NCBI GenBank assembly: GCA_964462535.1
Contig: CAYWXV010000032.1
Coordinates: forward strand, 1-29,714
Length of the DNA stretch: 29,714 bases
Reading direction: 5' to 3'
From: CAYWXV01 sp964462535
GTDB lineage: Bacteria; Bacteroidota; Ignavibacteria; OLB7
Made by a program: the position numbers and the translations under genes. Under the pieces are notes generated by a model. The model was not told the DNA's origin, did not search any database, and saw only the letters and a list, made by a program, of their open reading frames with translations. This document shows, piece after piece, positions 26,407 through 29,714 of this stretch (the first letter of the stretch is position 1; every line of letters begins with the position of its first letter).

Positions 26407-29400
26407 ATGCCTGATCTTCGCGTCTTTATCTCCTCCACGTTCCGCGATCTCCAGGACGAACGCGAACATCTCGTCAAGAAGATCTTCCCGGAGATTCGCG
26501 CGCTCTGTCGTGAGCGAGGGATTACGTTCACCGAGATCGACCTTCGCTGGGGGCTTACCGACGAGCAAAGCGCTCTCGGAACAGTGATCCGCACGTGCCT
26601 CGAGGAGATCGATAAATGCCGACCGTATTTCATAGGCATCATCGGTAACAGATATGGCTGGGCGCCGGCCTTCCACGAGGTCGCCATGGATGCTGACCTC
26701 TTTTCGCGCTATCCCTGGATTGAGGAGGCGGCGCTGGACGAGACCAGCATAACCGAAATGGAGTTCATCCATGGGCTCTTCCACGCCGGGTCGACCGATC
26801 ATTCGCCCGGACAGACCGACGGGGAGAGCGTCTACTTCTATCGGAGGGAGGGTGAACGTGCCGATATCGATGATCCGGAACGACTCCAACGGATGATTGA
26901 TCGCGCCTCCTCCAGTGGGCATCCGATGCGCTCGTATGATAGTGCCGATTCGTTGGGGGAGATGGTAAGGGACGATCTGTTGAAGATCATTGAACGCTAC
27001 TGGCCCGATACCGAACCACCCTCACCGCTGGAAGTCGAGCAGCGATCGCACGCGGCCTTCTCGGCGTCGCGGCGTCGGGCATACATCGTGCAGCCGGACC
27101 ATCTGAAGTTCTTCAACCAATGGTCCACAGCGATTAGCGCACCGTTGCTCGTTGCGGGGGAATCCGGGTTAGGGAAGAGTTCGTTGGTCGCGTTTCTGGT
27201 GGAGCAGTACCGGAAGAAGAATCCCAACGCATTCGTCATCGAGCACTACGTGGGCGCCAGCCATTCGAGTGGTACGTCGGTAGCCGTGATGAACCACATT
27301 ATCGAGGAGATTCGTTCCCGATTCTCTATTGACGGTCCCATCCCATCGACCGATAGCGAACTTGTTGCCGCCTTCCCGAATTGGCTTTTCCGCGCTCAGC
27401 GTCACTGCTCCGAAGCTGGTGTTGCGTTGTTAATCGCGATTGACGCTGTCAATCAACTGGACGAACGGGGGCGGCGAATGACGTGGTTGCCGGGAGAGCT
27501 TCCCTCCGGGATTTGGATGATGGTCTCCACCATTAGAGACGAGACATACGATCTTCTTCACGAACGGAACTGGGTGGAGCTTCAGCTTGAACCCCTCGCT
27601 GACGAGCGGGTTCGCGCCAGCATTGTTGTTCGTTGCCTGGCGGAATTCCGCAAGCACGTGTCAGCAGAACAATTGAAGCGGATCACTTCGGACGCCAAGG
27701 CCAGCTCCCCTCTCTATCTCCGTGTCGTTGCCGAGGAGCTTCGATTGCACGGTCAACACGAGACGATTGATCATGCGATCGATCGCTTGCGACGGCCGCA
27801 CGACCTGGAGGGTGTCTTCCAGACACTCCTCGAGCGATTGGAAAACGATCACGGAAGAAGTCTCGTCGAGCAAATACTGTCGTTGCTCTGGGTCGCCCGG
27901 AGCGGACTTGGCGAAACGGAGCTTCTGGAAATGAGCGGTACACGCAGGATAGATCTCTCCCGACTCCTGTTTGCTCTCGATTTCCATCTCATCCGTCACG
28001 ACGGTCTGCTCGGCTTCTTCCACAACTATCTCCGCGAGGCCGTCGAACACCGCTATCTGAGTTCACAGCAAAGCGTCCACGCCGCTCGATCCGGTGTCAC
28101 TGCCTATTTCGAACGCTCGGATCTCACGCTGCGGTCCGCGCTGGAGTTGATGTGGCAATACTCATCGAGCAACGATGACGAGAAACTCGCACACATCCTC
28201 TCGCGCCCGGACGTTCTGCGATTGGTCCCAACCGATTCGGGCAGGAATCAAAACGCCGTAGTCGAGCAATGGACGCGCCTGATCTCGAAGGGGTATGACA
28301 TGCCCGCTGCCTTCGCGTCTGGACTGGCATCGGTTGAGTCCGCAATCTCGGTTGACGATCGTGCAGAGACGATGCGCGTGATGGCTACGCTGATGCTGAC
28401 CCTCCACTTCCTGGACGAGGCAGAGCCGCTGTCGCGCGAGCTGATTGCCTTGGGTGAACAACACGGAAACCTGCGATGGCAATTGGAGGGACACCGTCTA
28501 TGCGGCGCGATACTGGAGAATCGCTCTCAACTGGATGAGGCGCTGGCTCATCATGAGATCGAGGCTCGCCTGGCTCAAGAACTCAATGACCCAGTTCGCA
28601 TGAACCAGGTGCAGAACAACATTGGGATGATCTACACGGAGCAGGGAAGGTACACCGAGGCTATTGAGACGCTAAAGAGAACAGTGACAAGAAGCGAGGA
28701 ATTGAACGATCGTGGCGTCGCCTCCGGCGCATTGTTCAATCTGGGGAGAGCGTACGGCGATCAGGGAAATCTGGATGAGGCCATGAAATGCTACGAGCGT
28801 TGCATGACGTTGATGGAAGACGAGGGAGATCAAGCGGGGATCGGTAGCATCGTCAACAATGTGGGTCTTATCCATTTGACCCATGGTCGGTTCGCCGAGG
28901 CGCGCGAGTGCTTCCAACGCAAACTTGCTATCAGTGAATCACTGGGAGATCGGTACGGCATCCTCGCAGCACTTGGCAACACAGGCTCGATACTCGAGCA
29001 CGAAGGTCGCTTCCAGGAAGCGATAGACTACTATTCCCGAAGTCAGGCCATCAGCGAGGAGATAGGAAATCGGATAGGCGTGGGCTATTCACTGGGATGC
29101 ATCGGCACGGTCTACCAGCGAATGAATCGGCCAGCGGAAGCCATCGAGTACCAGATGAAGGGGCTGGACATTCATCGGTCGGCGGGACATCGTCGCGGAT
29201 GCATAACGTGGCTGGTCAATCTGGCTACCATTTTCATTTCAGCGGCGACCGATGAATCGGAGCCTCCCGTGTGGCTCGACCATCATATCACATCGAAGGA
29301 AGGTGAGCCATGGAGGGAGAGTCTGATCCGGGTTGCCTCTGAACATCTAGCGGAGATCGACTCGTACACGGTGGACATGGGTGATTCCGATCTCTCCGGA

Positions 29401-29679
29401 TTCGTGGAAGTCTGCCGCGCCCGACTGGAGGCCACGCGTGGCGAGAACAACCGCGCCTGCACGAGACTCAAAGAGCTGCTCGCGCGCACAACCATCGACA
29501 GCCACCGGAGTGAAATCCTTTACTGGCTCTGGAACCTGGCGCGTGGAGTGGAGGATGATGGTGCGGTAGAGACGTATCGAGTTGAGGCGTTGAGGCTTTT
29601 CACTGCACAAAACAGCGAAACGCCAACGGATGAGGCGCTACGGCGCATTCAGGATCTGGAGTCGGGAACACACCCCTGA
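26407..29679 (+). CDS. P6: DUF4062-NACHT-TPR protein, subtype A with B-like N-terminus
   Basis: A 1090-residue protein. The frame is open from 26314, but those codons cover the heptad tract and homology begins at MPDLRVFISS. The first 28 residues are identical to P5, while from TDEQSALG (51) on the sequence follows P4, including NRYGWAPAFHEVAMD (81-95) and SITEMEFIHGLFHAGST (114-130). Walker A GESGLGKSS (251-259) is canonical; Walker B is LLIAIDAVNQL (341-351). The arm motif carries Asn in place of Asp (FFHNYLREAVEHRYL). TPR units such as NNIGMIYTEQGRYTEAIETL and NNVGLIHLTHGRFAEARECF follow, and the cap has ILYWLWNLA and LRRIQDL. Leader and N-terminus thus look B-derived on an A-type body. 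Confidence 0.92.
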   Translation: MPDLRVFISSTFRDLQDEREHLVKKIFPEIRALCRERGITFTEIDLRWGLTDEQSALGTVIRTCLEEIDKCRPYFIGIIGNRYGWAPAFHEVAMDADLFSRYPWIEEAALDETSITEMEFIHGLFHAGSTDHSPGQTDGESVYFYRREGERADIDDPERLQRMIDRASSSGHPMRSYDSADSLGEMVRDDLLKIIERYWPDTEPPSPLEVEQRSHAAFSASRRRAYIVQPDHLKFFNQWSTAISAPLLVAGESGLGKSSLVAFLVEQYRKKNPNAFVIEHYVGASHSSGTSVAVMNHIIEEIRSRFSIDGPIPSTDSELVAAFPNWLFRAQRHCSEAGVALLIAIDAVNQLDERGRRMTWLPGELPSGIWMMVSTIRDETYDLLHERNWVELQLEPLADERVRASIVVRCLAEFRKHVSAEQLKRITSDAKASSPLYLRVVAEELRLHGQHETIDHAIDRLRRPHDLEGVFQTLLERLENDHGRSLVEQILSLLWVARSGLGETELLEMSGTRRIDLSRLLFALDFHLIRHDGLLGFFHNYLREAVEHRYLSSQQSVHAARSGVTAYFERSDLTLRSALELMWQYSSSNDDEKLAHILSRPDVLRLVPTDSGRNQNAVVEQWTRLISKGYDMPAAFASGLASVESAISVDDRAETMRVMATLMLTLHFLDEAEPLSRELIALGEQHGNLRWQLEGHRLCGAILENRSQLDEALAHHEIEARLAQELNDPVRMNQVQNNIGMIYTEQGRYTEAIETLKRTVTRSEELNDRGVASGALFNLGRAYGDQGNLDEAMKCYERCMTLMEDEGDQAGIGSIVNNVGLIHLTHGRFAEARECFQRKLAISESLGDRYGILAALGNTGSILEHEGRFQEAIDYYSRSQAISEEIGNRIGVGYSLGCIGTVYQRMNRPAEAIEYQMKGLDIHRSAGHRRGCITWLVNLATIFISAATDESEPPVWLDHHITSKEGEPWRESLIRVASEHLAEIDSYTVDMGDSDLSGFVEVCRARLEATRGENNRACTRLKELLARTTIDSHRSEILYWLWNLARGVEDDGAVETYRVEALRLFTAQNSETPTDEALRRIQDLESGTHP

Positions 29680-29714
29680 TTCATCGCTCTGAACGAGCGA
29701 TGAATCGGTCCCCT
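29676..29714 (+). repeat. Stem-loop repeat, copy 3 (after P6), cut by window end
   Basis: A perfect 12 bp stem, GATTCATCGCTC (29678-29689) with GAGCGATGAATC (29695-29706), around loop TGAAC, extended by a T-G and a C-G pair as in copy 2. Here the P6 stop codon lies at the foot of the stem rather than in the loop. CGGTCCCCT follows and the window ends before the second hairpin. Confidence 0.75.

Overview
The window carries about 29.7 kb of moderately GC-rich bacterial DNA with two divergent blocks. The host cannot be named from sequence alone. A zinc-ribbon adenylate cyclase fused to a STAND-type ATPase, tandem flavin oxidoreductases, giant DUF4062 proteins and heptanucleotide repeats suggest a large-genome environmental bacterium, for example Chloroflexota, Acidobacteriota, Gemmatimonadota or a related candidate phylum. 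This placement is a low-confidence inference. No rRNA, tRNA, CRISPR, integrase or transposase was seen.

Left block (1-7765), all on the minus strand and read right to left: a DUF4239 membrane protein; a 1117-residue class III nucleotide cyclase with zinc ribbons, an AAA/STAND-like ATPase and a TPR tail; a hydroxysqualene-dehydroxylase/phytoene-desaturase-like flavoprotein; and a second FAD/NAD(P)-binding oxidoreductase that runs off the left edge. Gaps of 64 to 180 bp make one transcription unit plausible. A gene-poor 960 bp stretch (7766-8725) separates it from the right block.

Right block (8726-29714), all on the plus strand: six giant paralogues in a row (1082-1210 residues), here P1 to P6. 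Each has an N-terminal DUF4062 module like the one in eukaryotic TEP1, then a NACHT/STAND P-loop NTPase, an arm region ending in a motif close to FFHDYLRxAVExRYL, a long array of 40-residue TPRs, and a C-terminal cap typified by HYWLWK and RIxEL. They form two subtypes: A (P1, P4, P6) and B (P2, P3, P5). The front half is highly conserved (P4 and P6 are about 92% identical at DNA level over a 205 bp stretch), while the TPR sensor half has diverged. All six replace the acidic pair usual after the NACHT Walker B Asp with Asn-Gln.

The array is studded with repeats. A stem-loop with compensatory base changes follows every A-type gene (P1, P4, P6) and no B-type gene. Heptanucleotide tracts lie just upstream of P2, P3, P5 and P6. 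Two further heptanucleotide tracts lie inside P3, in frame. The layout (constant effector and switch, variable superhelical sensor, tandem expansion, mosaic members) looks like a bacterial NLR-type repertoire, possibly for immunity or self/non-self signalling. That role is inference. The window ends inside the third stem-loop copy, so the array may continue to the right.
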